From Lysobacterales bacterium (GTDB lineage Bacteria > Pseudomonadota > Gammaproteobacteria > Xanthomonadales > Xanthomonadaceae): a stretch of 64,000 nucleotides of DNA. Positions within the stretch are counted from its first letter, which is position 1, and each line of letters opens with the position of its first letter. Below are positions 51,041 through 61,497 of the stretch, one piece after another. A model generated the notes under the pieces. It was not told the origin of the DNA. It saw only the letters and a list, made by a program, of their open reading frames with translations, and made no database searches. Both the position numbers and the translations under genes were made by a program. The stretch is from assembly GCA_020442465.1 (NCBI GenBank), contig JAGRJY010000183.1, positions 94,243 through 158,242 of the forward strand, read 5' to 3'.

Positions 51041-53394
51041 GCCGGACGCTCGCGCACGCGCTCGATGGCGCGATAGATGGCTTCGGGTGTGGCCGGTGCG
51101 CCGAGGGCGACCCGCTTCGGTGCGTCCGGCGCAAACGCAGCGACTGCATCGCGCAGCGCTTCGCGCACCGACAGGGCGAGCATGAACGGCGGCTCGCCGA
51201 CGGCCTTGCTGCCGAAGATCACCGAGGTCGTCGGCGCGTGCTCGCGGCGATACAGGGCAACCCGCACGTCCTCCGGCACCTCGCCCACGGTGGGAATCTT
51301 GTACGTGCTCGGTGCATCGGTGAGCAGGCGACCTTCGCCGTTCCAGCGCAGCTCCTCGCAGGTCAACCAGCCCATGCCCTGGACGAATCCGCCTTCGATC
51401 TGCCCGAGGTCGATCTTCTCGTTCAGGCTGTCGCCGACGTCGTGCAGGATGTCCACGCGCAGCAGCCGGTGCACGCCGGTGTGCCCGCAGACCTCCACTT
51501 CGCTGACGGCCGCGCCGAAGGCGAAGTAGTAGAACGGATGGCCGAATCCCTTCGCGGCATCCCAGCTCAGTCCCGGCGTGCGGTAGTAGCCGGTGGCCGA
51601 GAGGCTGATGCGGCGCGTGTAGGCGGCTTGCACCACCGATTCGAACGGCACGCTGCGATCGGGCGCCTCGCGAACGCGCGCGACACCGTCGACGAAATCG
51701 ATGTCCGCGTCGGGCTCGCCGAGCAGCTCGGCGGCCATCGGACGCAGCCGATCCAGCAGGATCTCGCAGGCAGCACGCACGGCCTGGCCGTTGAGGTCGG
51801 ATCCGCTGCTGGCCGCGGTCGCCGACGTATTCGGCACCTTGTCGGTGGCGGTGGTCATGATCTGGATGCGCGCGCGCGCGATGCCGAGCGCCCGTGCGGC
51901 GACCGCGATCATCTTGGTGTGCAGGCCCTGGCCCATCTCGGTGCCGCCATGATTCAGCTGCACGCTGCCGTCGGTATAGATGTGCACCAAGGCACCGGCC
52001 TGGTTGTACTCGGTCTTGTTGAACGAGATGCCGAACTTCACCGGGGTGATCGCGAGCCCGCGTTTGGTCGACGCGTGGCGGTCATTGAAGGCCTCGATCT
52101 CGCGCCGCCGCGCAGCGTAGCCGCTGCCTTCGAGGTGCTGGGCCCACAGTCGCGGCAGTTCGTTGTCGACGACCGGCTGCCCGTAGGGCGTGGTGTTGTG
52201 GTCCGGCGTCGAGGCAGCGCGGTAGAAGTTGCGCGCACGCACGATCTCCGCCGGCAGCCCGAGGTGGCGGGCGACGTGGTCGAGTACTTCCTCGCCGACC
52301 AGCATGCCCTGCGGGCCGCCAAAGCCGCGGAACGCGGTGTTCGAGGCCACGTGCGTCTTCGCGATGCGGCCGACGATCTCCACGTGCGGGATGAAGTACG
52401 CGTTGTCGACGTGCACCATGGCGCGCATCAGCACCGGCGGCGACAGATCGCAGCTCCAGCCGCCGTCAGCGGTGAGCTCGACGCGCAGGGCCTGCAGCAT
52501 GCCCTCGTCGTCGAAGCCTGCCTCGTAGCGCGCGTGGAAGGGATGGCGTTTCCCGGTCAGCTGCATGTCGAGGCTGCGCAGCAGCTTGATGCGCACCGGA
52601 CGGCGGCAGTGCCAGGCCGCCAGCGCGGCCACTGCCGCATAGGGATTGGCCTGGGTTTCCTTGCCGCCGAAGCCGCCACCCATGCGCAGGCAGCGGCACA
52701 CGACGCGGTGCGCAGGCAGGCCGAGCACATGCGCGACCATGGCCTGGGTCTCGCTCGGATGCTGGGTGGAGGCGACCACCTGGACGATGCCTTCGCCGTC
52801 GACCTGCACCCAGCTTGCCTGGGTCTCGAGATAGAAGTGGTCCTGGCCGCCGATATCGAGCGAGCCCTCGACGCGATGCGTCGCGTCGGTCAAGGCAGAG
52901 CCGGCGTCGCCGCGCGCAACGCGCGCCGGCGGCAGATGGAACGACCCGGTCGCGATCGCCTCGGCGATACCCAGGCAGGCGGGCAGGGCCTCGTAGGTCA
53001 CGACCACGTGTTTCGCTGCCGTGCGGGCGAGCGACTCGTCGTCGGCCACCACCCACGCGACCGGCTGGCCGTAGAACATGACTTCGTCGGTCGGGATCAG
53101 CGGTTCGTCGTGCAGGATCGGCCCGGTGTCGTTGACCCCGGGGATGTCGGCGGCGGTGAGCACCGCGTGCACACCCGGCATCGCCTGCGCCGCGTGGACG
53201 TCGATCGCGATGATTCGCGCGTGCGCGTGCAGCGCCTGCACCGGGTACAGGCTGAGCATGCCGGTCGGCGCGTGCTGCTCGTCGGTGTAGACCGCGCGCC
53301 CGGTGACATGGCCGATCGCACTCTCATGGCTGGGCGCGCGGGCCGAGGCCGCGCTGTCTGCCGCGTGCCGGTGTGGTCGGGCGACGTCGTTCAT
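51037..53394 (-). CDS. xdhB: Xanthine dehydrogenase, molybdopterin-binding subunit
   Basis: 785 residues, near the 777 of the Rhodobacter enzyme. Molybdopterin-binding motifs are MGGGFGGKETQ and FRGFGGPQGMLVGEEVLD, and the catalytic Glu lies in GSKAVGEPPFML. It converts hypoxanthine to xanthine and xanthine to urate, with electrons passing to the FeS/FAD subunit XdhA. The start chosen overlaps the xdhA stop; a frame 22 codons longer would intrude into xdhA. Confidence 0.96.
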   Translation of the reverse strand: MNDVARPHRHAADSAASARAPSHESAIGHVTGRAVYTDEQHAPTGMLSLYPVQALHAHARIIAIDVHAAQAMPGVHAVLTAADIPGVNDTGPILHDEPLIPTDEVMFYGQPVAWVVADDESLARTAAKHVVVTYEALPACLGIAEAIATGSFHLPPARVARGDAGSALTDATHRVEGSLDIGGQDHFYLETQASWVQVDGEGIVQVVASTQHPSETQAMVAHVLGLPAHRVVCRCLRMGGGFGGKETQANPYAAVAALAAWHCRRPVRIKLLRSLDMQLTGKRHPFHARYEAGFDDEGMLQALRVELTADGGWSCDLSPPVLMRAMVHVDNAYFIPHVEIVGRIAKTHVASNTAFRGFGGPQGMLVGEEVLDHVARHLGLPAEIVRARNFYRAASTPDHNTTPYGQPVVDNELPRLWAQHLEGSGYAARRREIEAFNDRHASTKRGLAITPVKFGISFNKTEYNQAGALVHIYTDGSVQLNHGGTEMGQGLHTKMIAVAARALGIARARIQIMTTATDKVPNTSATAASSGSDLNGQAVRAACEILLDRLRPMAAELLGEPDADIDFVDGVARVREAPDRSVPFESVVQAAYTRRISLSATGYYRTPGLSWDAAKGFGHPFYYFAFGAAVSEVEVCGHTGVHRLLRVDILHDVGDSLNEKIDLGQIEGGFVQGMGWLTCEELRWNGEGRLLTDAPSTYKIPTVGEVPEDVRVALYRREHAPTTSVIFGSKAVGEPPFMLALSVREALRDAVAAFAPDAPKRVALGAPATPEAIYRAIERVRERPA

Positions 53395-54782
53395 GCCGCG
53401 CTCGCCGGCAGGAGATCGCTGCAATGTTCCTCGACGAATTTGGCGAACAGGTTGTCGCACAGCGCGCGGCGGTAGGCTGCACTGCTGCGGTGGTCATCGA
53501 GCGGAGTGAAGGCGGCGCGCAGCAGTGCGCCCACTGCGTCCACCGTGCTGCGATCGAGCGTGCTGCCGAGCAGGCGCTGCTCGGCGTCGTGCGCGCGCAG
53601 GGGCACCGCGGCGACGCCGCCGAAGGCGAGCCGCGCGTGCGTCACCGCGCGTGTCGCATCGAACGCAAGCGCGAATACGCTCGCCACGATGCTGATGTCG
53701 TCACTCTGTCGCTTCGCGACCTTGTAGCTGGCCGCACGCGTGTCCGCGCGCCGCGGCACCACGATGTGGGTGATCAATTCGTCGTCGTGTCGCGCAGTCT
53801 TGCGGTAACCGAGGAAGAAGCGGTCGATCGGCAACGCCCGCGTGCCTTGCGGGCCTGCGCAGTGCACCGTGGCGTCGAGCGCCAGCAGCCAGGGCAGCAG
53901 ATCACCGATCGGTGACGCGGTGCCGAGGTTGCCGCCCACGGTCGCCCGGTTGCGCACTTGGCGCGCGGCGAAGGCGTGCAGCATGGCGTCCAGCGACGGA
54001 AATATGCCGTGCAGGGCGCGCTCCAGTCGGCGAAGCGGCACGCCGGCGCCGATCACCACCTGATCGTCGTGCACGTCGAGTCCCTGCAGGGCCTCGATGC
54101 GATCGAGGGCAATCAACGCAGCGCCGACATCGCGGCCGTGGCTGAGATCGACGCCGAGGTCGGTACCACCGGCGACCCAGCGTGCGCCGGGCAGGCGTGC
54201 GCGCAGCGCCAGCGCGTCGTCGATCGTTGTCGGCGAGTGCAGCGTGCCCAGTTCGACGGCGGGCAGCGCCTGGCGCGCCGGGTTCGGCGATCCCGGTGCC
54301 TCATCGATGGGTGCAGGCAGGTCACGAAGCCGCCCTGCCGCGGCCCGGATCGGCAGGTAGCCGGTGCAGCGACACAGGTTGCCTTCGAAGCAGCCATCGT
54401 CGAGCTCGCCGGCGGCATGGCCGGCAAACAGGCTCATGACGAAACCCGGTGTGCAGTAGCCGCATTGCGATCCCGCGCAGTCGACCATCGCCTGCTGCAC
54501 CGGATGCAGAGCATTTCCCCTGGACAGCCCTTCCACCGTCAGCACGGTGCGTCCAGGCAGCAGTCCGACCGGCAGCAGGCAGCTGTTCACCGCGCGCGCC
54601 TCGGTGCGACCGTCGTTGCCCGGTTCCAGCAGCACCACGGTACAGGCGCCGCAGTCGCCGTCGGCGCAGCCTTCCTTGGTGCCGTGCAGCTGGCGGCGCT
54701 TCAGCCAGCGCAGGAGCGATTCGCGGGGATCGTCGCCGTCCAGCGCGATGGTTTGCTCATTGAGGATGAAACTCGTCGTCAT
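53391..54782 (-). CDS. xdhA: Xanthine dehydrogenase, FeS/FAD small subunit
   Basis: 463 residues. The plant-type [2Fe-2S] domain has CADGDCGACTVVL, the second cluster domain CGYCTPGFVMSL and NLCRCTGYLPI, and the FAD domain VAGGTDLGVDL and RNRATVGGNLGTASPIGDLLP. The C-terminal CO dehydrogenase flavoprotein domain follows. It passes electrons from the molybdenum centre to NAD+. First gene of the xdhABC unit, divergent from the adenine deaminase gene across 181 bp. Confidence 0.96.
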   Translation of the reverse strand: MTTSFILNEQTIALDGDDPRESLLRWLKRRQLHGTKEGCADGDCGACTVVLLEPGNDGRTEARAVNSCLLPVGLLPGRTVLTVEGLSRGNALHPVQQAMVDCAGSQCGYCTPGFVMSLFAGHAAGELDDGCFEGNLCRCTGYLPIRAAAGRLRDLPAPIDEAPGSPNPARQALPAVELGTLHSPTTIDDALALRARLPGARWVAGGTDLGVDLSHGRDVGAALIALDRIEALQGLDVHDDQVVIGAGVPLRRLERALHGIFPSLDAMLHAFAARQVRNRATVGGNLGTASPIGDLLPWLLALDATVHCAGPQGTRALPIDRFFLGYRKTARHDDELITHIVVPRRADTRAASYKVAKRQSDDISIVASVFALAFDATRAVTHARLAFGGVAAVPLRAHDAEQRLLGSTLDRSTVDAVGALLRAAFTPLDDHRSSAAYRRALCDNLFAKFVEEHCSDLLPASAA

Positions 54783-54951
54783 GCGGCAAGGTTAGCGCGC
54801 GGCCCCGGGCCGCGCCATGGAGTGGGGCGGTCTGCCGGCTGCGTCGTCGAATGCCGATGCGAGCCTGCATGGGCGGCCCGGTGGCGCGGCCGCGTGGAAG
54901 GACGCTTTGCCCCGTCGTCGGCATCGTGCAGACTGCGTCCATCGCTTCTGA

Positions 54952-56001
<1,050 letters not shown>

Positions 56002-56060
56002 AGGGGCGCCGCGCACCGACTGCAGCGCTGATTCGTTCCTTCCACGACCCCGGTAGATCC

Positions 56061-56420
56061 ATGGCCTCAGGCAAGCTCACTACGCATATCCTCGATACCG
56101 CCCACGGACAGCCCGGGGCAGGCATCCGCCTGCAGCTGTTCGTGCTCGATCACGGCGCGCGCCACGCACTCGGCCAGTTCAGCAGCAACGCCGACGGGCG
56201 CTGCGATGCGCCGCTGCTTGCCGGGGAGGCACTGCATGTGGGCACGTACGAGATCGATTTCCATGTCGGCGCCTACTTCGCCCGCCTGGGCGTGGCGCAG
56301 GCCGAGCCGCGCTTTCTCGATGTGGTGACCCTGCGTTTCGGCATCGCCGATGCGAATGCGCACTACCACGTGCCCCTGCTGGTGTCGCCGTACAGCTACA
56401 GTACCTACCGCGGCAGCTGA
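56061..56420 (+). CDS. uraH: 5-hydroxyisourate hydrolase
   Basis: 119 residues, transthyretin-like. The family N-terminus LTTHILDTAHGQPGAGI (with H9) and the terminal tetrapeptide YRGS are both present, the latter being the signature that separates HIUase from transthyretin. It hydrolyses 5-hydroxyisourate made by PuuD to OHCU. It starts 60 bp after the deaminase gene and ends 9 bp before puuD. Confidence 0.95.
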   Translation: MASGKLTTHILDTAHGQPGAGIRLQLFVLDHGARHALGQFSSNADGRCDAPLLAGEALHVGTYEIDFHVGAYFARLGVAQAEPRFLDVVTLRFGIADANAHYHVPLLVSPYSYSTYRGS

Positions 56421-56429
56421 GCCCAGCCC

Positions 56430-57761
56430 GTGATCGAAGCCTTCCTGCTCGACGCCGGCACGTTCCTGCTGCGCTGGCTGCACGTCGTCGCGGCCATTGC
56501 CTGGATCGGCGAGTCGTTCTACTTCGTGGCGCTCGATCGCGGCCTGGCGCCGCCGAAACAGCCGGTGCAGGGCCTCGCCGGCGAGTCGTGGTCGGTGCAC
56601 GGCGGCGGCTTCTACCTCAAGCAGAAGTTCATGCCGGCGCCGGCGCAACTGCCGGAGGTGCTGCACTGGTCGAAATGGAAGTCGTACACCACCTGGTTGA
56701 GCGGCTTCGCGCTGCTGAGCGTGACCTACCTGGCCTCGCCGCAGATTCACCTGATCGACCCGACGGTCGCGGCGCTGACGCCGGTGCAGGGCGTCGCCAC
56801 GGTGCTGGCGCTGATCGCCGGCGGGTGGTTCGCCTACGATGCGCTGTGCCGCCTGATCGGATCCGGCGAGCGCTGGCTGGGTCTGGCCGTCGCCGTGCTG
56901 GTGGTGGCCCTGTGCCTGACCACCACCGCGCTGCTGAGCGGGCGCGCGGCCTACCTGGTGACCGGTGCGGTGCTGGCGACCTGGATGAGCGCAAACGTGT
57001 TCTTCGTGATCATTCCGGGGCAGCGTCGCATGGTCGATGCGCTGCAGCGGGGCGAGTCGCCGAATCCGCTCGATGGCCAGCGCGGCAAGCAGCGTTCGGT
57101 GCACAACACCTACTTCACCCTGCCGGTCGTGTTCGCCATGCTGAGCACGCACTACGCCGCTGCCTGGGCCAGTCCGCACAACGGCTGGGCGCTGGTGCTG
57201 TTCCTGCTCGCCGCCGCGCTGATCCGGCAGTTCTTCGTGGCCTGGCACAGTGGCGGTCGCCTGTGGTCGCTGCTGGCAGGCGGCGGCGTCGCCTTGGTGC
57301 TGGCGCTGGCAGTCATCGCACCCCGGCTCGGCGGTGATCGCGGCAGCGATCTCGGCGGTGGCCGCGGCGGGCAGGCGGACGCGCCTGCGCTGGGTGACAC
57401 CTCGAACCCAGCGTCGACGTCGTCGGGCGAGCGCGCAGCCGCGACAGATCTGGCGGACGCTTCGACGCAGACGCCGACCGGAGCCGAGCAGGCGGCGTCC
57501 GCAGCGCCCACCGCGGAGGCGGTGCTTGCCGTGCTGCAGTCGCGCTGCAGCGGCTGTCACGCCGCGCAGCCGCAGCTCATGCCCGCCCCGCCGAAGGGCG
57601 TGGTCTTCGCCACGGTTGATGACGTCGCGCGCCACGCCGAACTGATCCACAAGCAGACCGTTCTGCTGCGGATCATGCCGCCGGGCAATCTCACCCAGAT
57701 GACCGAGGACGAACGCGCGCTGATCGCGCGCTGGTTCGCGCAGGCTGGATCGACGCGCTGA
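56430..57761 (+). CDS. puuD: PuuD, membrane-bound urate hydroxylase with cytochrome c domain
   Basis: 443 residues from a GTG start. The N-terminal part has about eight transmembrane helices (first FLLRWLHVVAAIAWIGESFY) and the DUF989 block GLAGESWSVHGGGFYLKQKF. A Pro/Ala/Thr linker leads to a C-terminal cytochrome c with CSGCH at 373-377 and the distal Met in LRIMPPGN. It oxidises urate to 5-hydroxyisourate, passing electrons to the respiratory chain instead of making peroxide. Last gene of ade-uraH-puuD. Confidence 0.93.
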   Translation: MIEAFLLDAGTFLLRWLHVVAAIAWIGESFYFVALDRGLAPPKQPVQGLAGESWSVHGGGFYLKQKFMPAPAQLPEVLHWSKWKSYTTWLSGFALLSVTYLASPQIHLIDPTVAALTPVQGVATVLALIAGGWFAYDALCRLIGSGERWLGLAVAVLVVALCLTTTALLSGRAAYLVTGAVLATWMSANVFFVIIPGQRRMVDALQRGESPNPLDGQRGKQRSVHNTYFTLPVVFAMLSTHYAAAWASPHNGWALVLFLLAAALIRQFFVAWHSGGRLWSLLAGGGVALVLALAVIAPRLGGDRGSDLGGGRGGQADAPALGDTSNPASTSSGERAAATDLADASTQTPTGAEQAASAAPTAEAVLAVLQSRCSGCHAAQPQLMPAPPKGVVFATVDDVARHAELIHKQTVLLRIMPPGNLTQMTEDERALIARWFAQAGSTR

Positions 57762-57909
57762 GTCGTCTTGCGTCCGGCCGGCCCTGAGCCATGTAGTCGA
57801 CCCGGTGCTGCGGAGCGCGTCATCCTGCCGGCTGCACCGCTCGACACGCCTCGGGGTTCGGCCCGATCGAATGCGCGTGAAATCCGGAGTCGATCAAGTT
57901 CCGATTCCG

Positions 57910-57945
57910 CTTGCACGTCTTGCACGTCTTGCACGTCCTGCACGC
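57910..57945. repeat. 9-bp tandem repeat, four units
   Basis: CTTGCACGT three times, then CCTGCACGC, in the 200-bp gap between the convergent puuD and allA genes. Noncoding; nothing else is seen in that gap. Confidence 0.85.
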
Positions 57946-57961
57946 ACGCATGCGCGCTGGC

Positions 57962-58447
57962 TCACATCGTCAGCGTCCACGTCTCGCTCAGCGAGATCTC
58001 GTCGCAGTTCTCGCCGGGGCCGCCGCGGTCGATGACCAGGAAGTCGCTGACGCGATCGAGGGCAAGCAGCGGGTGGTGCCACACGCCGCGGGCCAGGTTC
58101 ACGCCGACACCGCCTTCGAGCAGGAAGGCTTTGGGTGCGTCCGCCGCGGACTCGGCCACCACCACCAGATAGCGCGTCGAGGGATCGAGCGGCACGAACG
58201 CCTGGCTGCCGAGCGGATGGCGCTCGAGCATGCGCACCGGGAAGGGAAGGCTGCGCGGTTCAGCACGGAAGATGCTGAGCAGGGTTCGACCCTCCGCGGA
58301 CGCCGTGTCGACGCGGGCGAGATCGTGGAAGCGCTCGGAGGTGCCGTCGTTGATCGGGTAACGCTGTGCGGCGTGCTCCGGCGCAATGATCTGGCCGAAT
58401 GGCGCGAACGTGGTGGCATCGAGGGGGCTGAGCGGCAAGGTCGGCAC
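57962..58447 (-). CDS. allA: Ureidoglycolate lyase
   Basis: 161 residues from a GTG start. The family pattern is FAPFGQIIAPEH, LERHPLGSQAFVPLD, ARGVWHHPLLALDRVSDFLVIDR and a closing acidic strand. It splits ureidoglycolate to glyoxylate and urea, completing the route that allantoicase (63 kb) feeds. Convergent with puuD, so it needs its own promoter. Confidence 0.93.
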   Translation of the reverse strand: MPTLPLSPLDATTFAPFGQIIAPEHAAQRYPINDGTSERFHDLARVDTASAEGRTLLSIFRAEPRSLPFPVRMLERHPLGSQAFVPLDPSTRYLVVVAESAADAPKAFLLEGGVGVNLARGVWHHPLLALDRVSDFLVIDRGGPGENCDEISLSETWTLTM

Positions 58448-58614
58448 GGAGCGGGTTCGCTGGTGGTGTGAGAGAAAGCAGTCAGTCTGCGGCGGGGCGC
58501 GCGCAGCGTGCTCATGCTACCCGGGTCCGCCGCCGTCCGCGCAAGGCATCGCGCCCGGGACGATGTGTGCCATGCTGACCGGAAGGGCGCAGCCACGACG
58601 GGACACGAGCACGC

Positions 58615-59322
58615 ATGAAGACGCTGGGACTGATCGGCGGCATGAGTTGGGAGTCGACGCTGCCGTACTATCGCTTCATCAACGAGGCGGTGGGTCGCCG
58701 ACTCGGTGGTCTGCACTCGGCCAAGCTCGTGCTGTACAGCGTCGACTTCGCCGAGATCGAACGCATGCAGCGCGACGACGCCTGGGACGAAGCCGGCGCG
58801 CATCTGGCCGACGCGGCGCGCACGCTCGAATCGGCGGGCGCGTCGCTGATCGTGCTGTGCACCAACACCATGCACAAGGTGGCCGAAGCGATCGAGGCGT
58901 CGGTGGCGATTCCGCTGCTGCATATTGCCGACGCCACCGGCGTGGCCGTGCGGCAAGCGGGTCTGCGCCGTGTCGGCCTGCTCGGCACCCGTTTCACCAT
59001 GGAGCAGGCGTTCTACCGCGACCGCCTGCAGGCGCGTCACGGACTCGACGTGATCGTGCCGGACGAGGCCGACCGCGACACCGTGCACCGGGTGATCTAC
59101 GAGGAGCTGTGCCGGGGACGGTTTCTGGATGCTGCGCGCACGGAATTCTGCGCCATCATCCAGAAGCTGGTGGATGGCGGCGCCGAAGCGATCATCCTCG
59201 GCTGCACCGAGATCGGCCTGCTGGTGCGCGCGGACGACGTCACCGTGCCGCTGTTCGACACCGCGCGCCTGCACGCCGAGCATGCGGTCGCCGTGGCGCT
59301 GGACGTTCGGCCCGAAGGGTGA
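58615..59322 (+). CDS. Aspartate/glutamate racemase family protein (YgeA-like)
   Basis: 235 residues. Both active-site cysteines are present: C82 in IVLCTNTMHKVAEAI and C197 in IILGCTEIGLLV. The opening MKTLGLIGGMSWESTLPYYR is that of the YgeA/RacX branch, whose members often racemise other amino acids rather than Asp or Glu. It overlaps the acpH start. Confidence 0.9.
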   Translation: MKTLGLIGGMSWESTLPYYRFINEAVGRRLGGLHSAKLVLYSVDFAEIERMQRDDAWDEAGAHLADAARTLESAGASLIVLCTNTMHKVAEAIEASVAIPLLHIADATGVAVRQAGLRRVGLLGTRFTMEQAFYRDRLQARHGLDVIVPDEADRDTVHRVIYEELCRGRFLDAARTEFCAIIQKLVDGGAEAIILGCTEIGLLVRADDVTVPLFDTARLHAEHAVAVALDVRPEG

Positions 59323-59948
59323 ACTACCTCGCCCACGTGCACCTCGCCCGCCACAGCGGCGAGGCGATGGTGGGCGCCTTTCTCGGCGACTTTCTGCGCC
59401 CACAGGAGGCCGCGCACCTGGGTCCGCAGGTGGTGCTGGAGATGCTGGTGCACCGGCACGTTGATCGCTTCACCGACACGCATCCGCGTATTCGCGCGCT
59501 GCGCCGGCTCTGCCAGCCGCAGCACCGGCTGCTCGCGCGGGTGTCTCTCGATGTGCTGCTCGACCACGTGCTGGCGCGGCACTGGTCGCGCTACACCCAG
59601 GAGCCGCTCGGCGCCGTGGCTGATCGGTTCTATGCGGCGCTGGCCTCGATGCACGCGTCGCTCCCGCAGGAACTGGTCGACGTCGCCGGTCGCATGCGCC
59701 GACAGGACTGGTTGCGCTCGTACACCCATGCGGATTCGGTGGACGCGGCGGTGGGCCGCCTGGCGCAGCGGCTCAGCCGCAACGGTGACCGCCTGATCGC
59801 TTCCCTGCACGAGCTGCGCGCGCACGCCAAGGCGGTGGATGAGGCCTTCCATGCGTTCTATCCCGAGCTGCTGGCGAGCACCGCCTCCCGTCGCGCAACG
59901 CTGCAGGCCGAGGCCGCCCTCGGGAATCCGGCGATGCCCCCAGCGTGA
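59319..59948 (+). CDS. acpH: ACP phosphodiesterase (AcpH family)
   Basis: 209 residues from a GTG whose last two bases begin the racemase stop codon, so the genes are coupled. MNYLAHVHLARHSGEAMVGAF, GDFLRP and LDVLLDHVLARHW are the HD-like metal motifs of the family. It removes the 4-phosphopantetheine arm from acyl carrier protein. A longer upstream frame is only an overlap with the racemase gene. Confidence 0.85.
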   Translation: MNYLAHVHLARHSGEAMVGAFLGDFLRPQEAAHLGPQVVLEMLVHRHVDRFTDTHPRIRALRRLCQPQHRLLARVSLDVLLDHVLARHWSRYTQEPLGAVADRFYAALASMHASLPQELVDVAGRMRRQDWLRSYTHADSVDAAVGRLAQRLSRNGDRLIASLHELRAHAKAVDEAFHAFYPELLASTASRRATLQAEAALGNPAMPPA

Positions 59949-60096
59949 AGGGACGCGGCGACAGACGCTCTTGCCGCATGGCAGCGGCAGACCATCGCCT
60001 TGCCGGGTACCTGATTCGCCCGCTGCGCTGACGCCGCCGCCGGCCAGCGGCTAAGCTGGCGTCAGGATGACGATGACAGGGCAGGGAGAACCGGGA

Positions 60097-61497
60097 ATGC
60101 GCATGGCCGTGGTATCGATGGGTTGCCTGGCCGCGCTGGCGTCCCCGTTCGTCCAAGCGCGCCCTGCTTTGGGGTGGCAGGTCGATCCGTACTTCGTCGA
60201 AGTGGAGGCGAACGCCATCGACGAGACGCTGCATCGCGTCTACGTGCCGCGGGGTGAATCTGCCGAGACCTGGACCGAGCGGATCACCCTGTTCGAGCAG
60301 GGGGCTGAGCCCGACTCATCGCCGCGGGCCCTGCTTGATGCGCGCGGCGAACACGCGGCAGACAGATGCGCGGATTTCGACCAGCAGGCGGTCACGCTGC
60401 CGGCCAGCGCACCGGCCTACATCGCCGCATCGCTGTGGCATTGCCCGTTCGACCGCAGCACCGGCGACGGCTGGGTCAAGAGCGTGCTGGTGCTGCAGCA
60501 AGCCGATCGTGCGACCTTCATGGAAGCCGAAGGTCGCTACCCGAAGCACGAGAAGTCGAGCTTTCCACTACGCAAGGACCAGGCCGAGCGCTGGTGGGCG
60601 ATGCAGTTCTCGCTCGGCGTGTGCGACGCATGGTTCCGGCCGGGCTGTCAGCCGGATGCGAAGACGCTGGTGGAGGGTGCCGCCGCGTCGCTGGGACCCG
60701 AGGAGCAGCATGCGATCGATCGCATCGCGGCGCGCGGCCGCGAGCTGTACTACCAGGACCAGATGGCCTGGCATGCCACCGACTTCGCGCTGCAGACCGG
60801 GCTGATCGACCCCACGATCAAGGGGCATTTCCTGGCGGTACCCAATCCCTCCGGCGGCGGATACGTGTACTTCATTCGCGATCCGCTGCTGGGCAAGCCG
60901 AGGGCCCGACGCGTGGCCTTCGATACCGAAGGCAACCTTTCTGCCGACGCGGAAGAAACCGGGCTCGATCCCGACGTGGCGATGCGCTATCGCGCGCTCA
61001 AGACCGCGAAATCGAGCAAGCAGCTGAAGTTCTGTGGTGGTGCGGTGAATTCGGCCGTGCTCGCCGATGACGAGGGCAAGGGCTGGCTGGTCTACCTCAT
61101 GAGCGCGACGCCCGAGCCCGGAAGGATGATGCTCGGCGGACACAACCGGGTGAAGGTCTCGCAGGACGGCAAGCGGGTGCTGTCGGTGGACTACTCGGCG
61201 AAGAGCTGCCTGTCGGTAGATACCGGCAGTGGAGCCGAGGAAATCGCGGACGGCGAGCCCGCGGCGCCCGAGGGCGACAAGCTCGAATACGTGATGGTCA
61301 CCCATCTGGTTTCCGAGCAGCCCTGGGAGACCCAGGTGATGCAGTCACTCACCTTCGAGCGTTCGATGATCGTGATCACCGCCCATGCCGCCTGGCGTGT
61401 GCGTGGCGACCAGGTGGAGCGGGTGAAGCTGGATGCCGACCCGGAAGCGACGGCGCCGGCGGAACGCATCGGTTTGCAGCCCGGGCGAGCGCAGTGA
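60097..61497 (+). CDS. Secreted protein of unknown function
   Basis: 466 residues from the second of two candidate ATGs (the first, at 60067, adds 10 residues); GGGAG precedes it. The signal peptide MRMAVVSMGCLAALASPFVQA is cut near ARP. The mature protein has paired cysteines (DRCADF, WHCPF, GVCDAWFRPGCQ) and beta-rich C-terminal sequence (GWLVYLMSATPEPGRMMLGG). No family recognised. Its stop overlaps the start of an ECF sigma factor gene, which suggests it belongs to that regulatory unit. Confidence 0.75.
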   Translation: MRMAVVSMGCLAALASPFVQARPALGWQVDPYFVEVEANAIDETLHRVYVPRGESAETWTERITLFEQGAEPDSSPRALLDARGEHAADRCADFDQQAVTLPASAPAYIAASLWHCPFDRSTGDGWVKSVLVLQQADRATFMEAEGRYPKHEKSSFPLRKDQAERWWAMQFSLGVCDAWFRPGCQPDAKTLVEGAAASLGPEEQHAIDRIAARGRELYYQDQMAWHATDFALQTGLIDPTIKGHFLAVPNPSGGGYVYFIRDPLLGKPRARRVAFDTEGNLSADAEETGLDPDVAMRYRALKTAKSSKQLKFCGGAVNSAVLADDEGKGWLVYLMSATPEPGRMMLGGHNRVKVSQDGKRVLSVDYSAKSCLSVDTGSGAEEIADGEPAAPEGDKLEYVMVTHLVSEQPWETQVMQSLTFERSMIVITAHAAWRVRGDQVERVKLDADPEATAPAERIGLQPGRAQ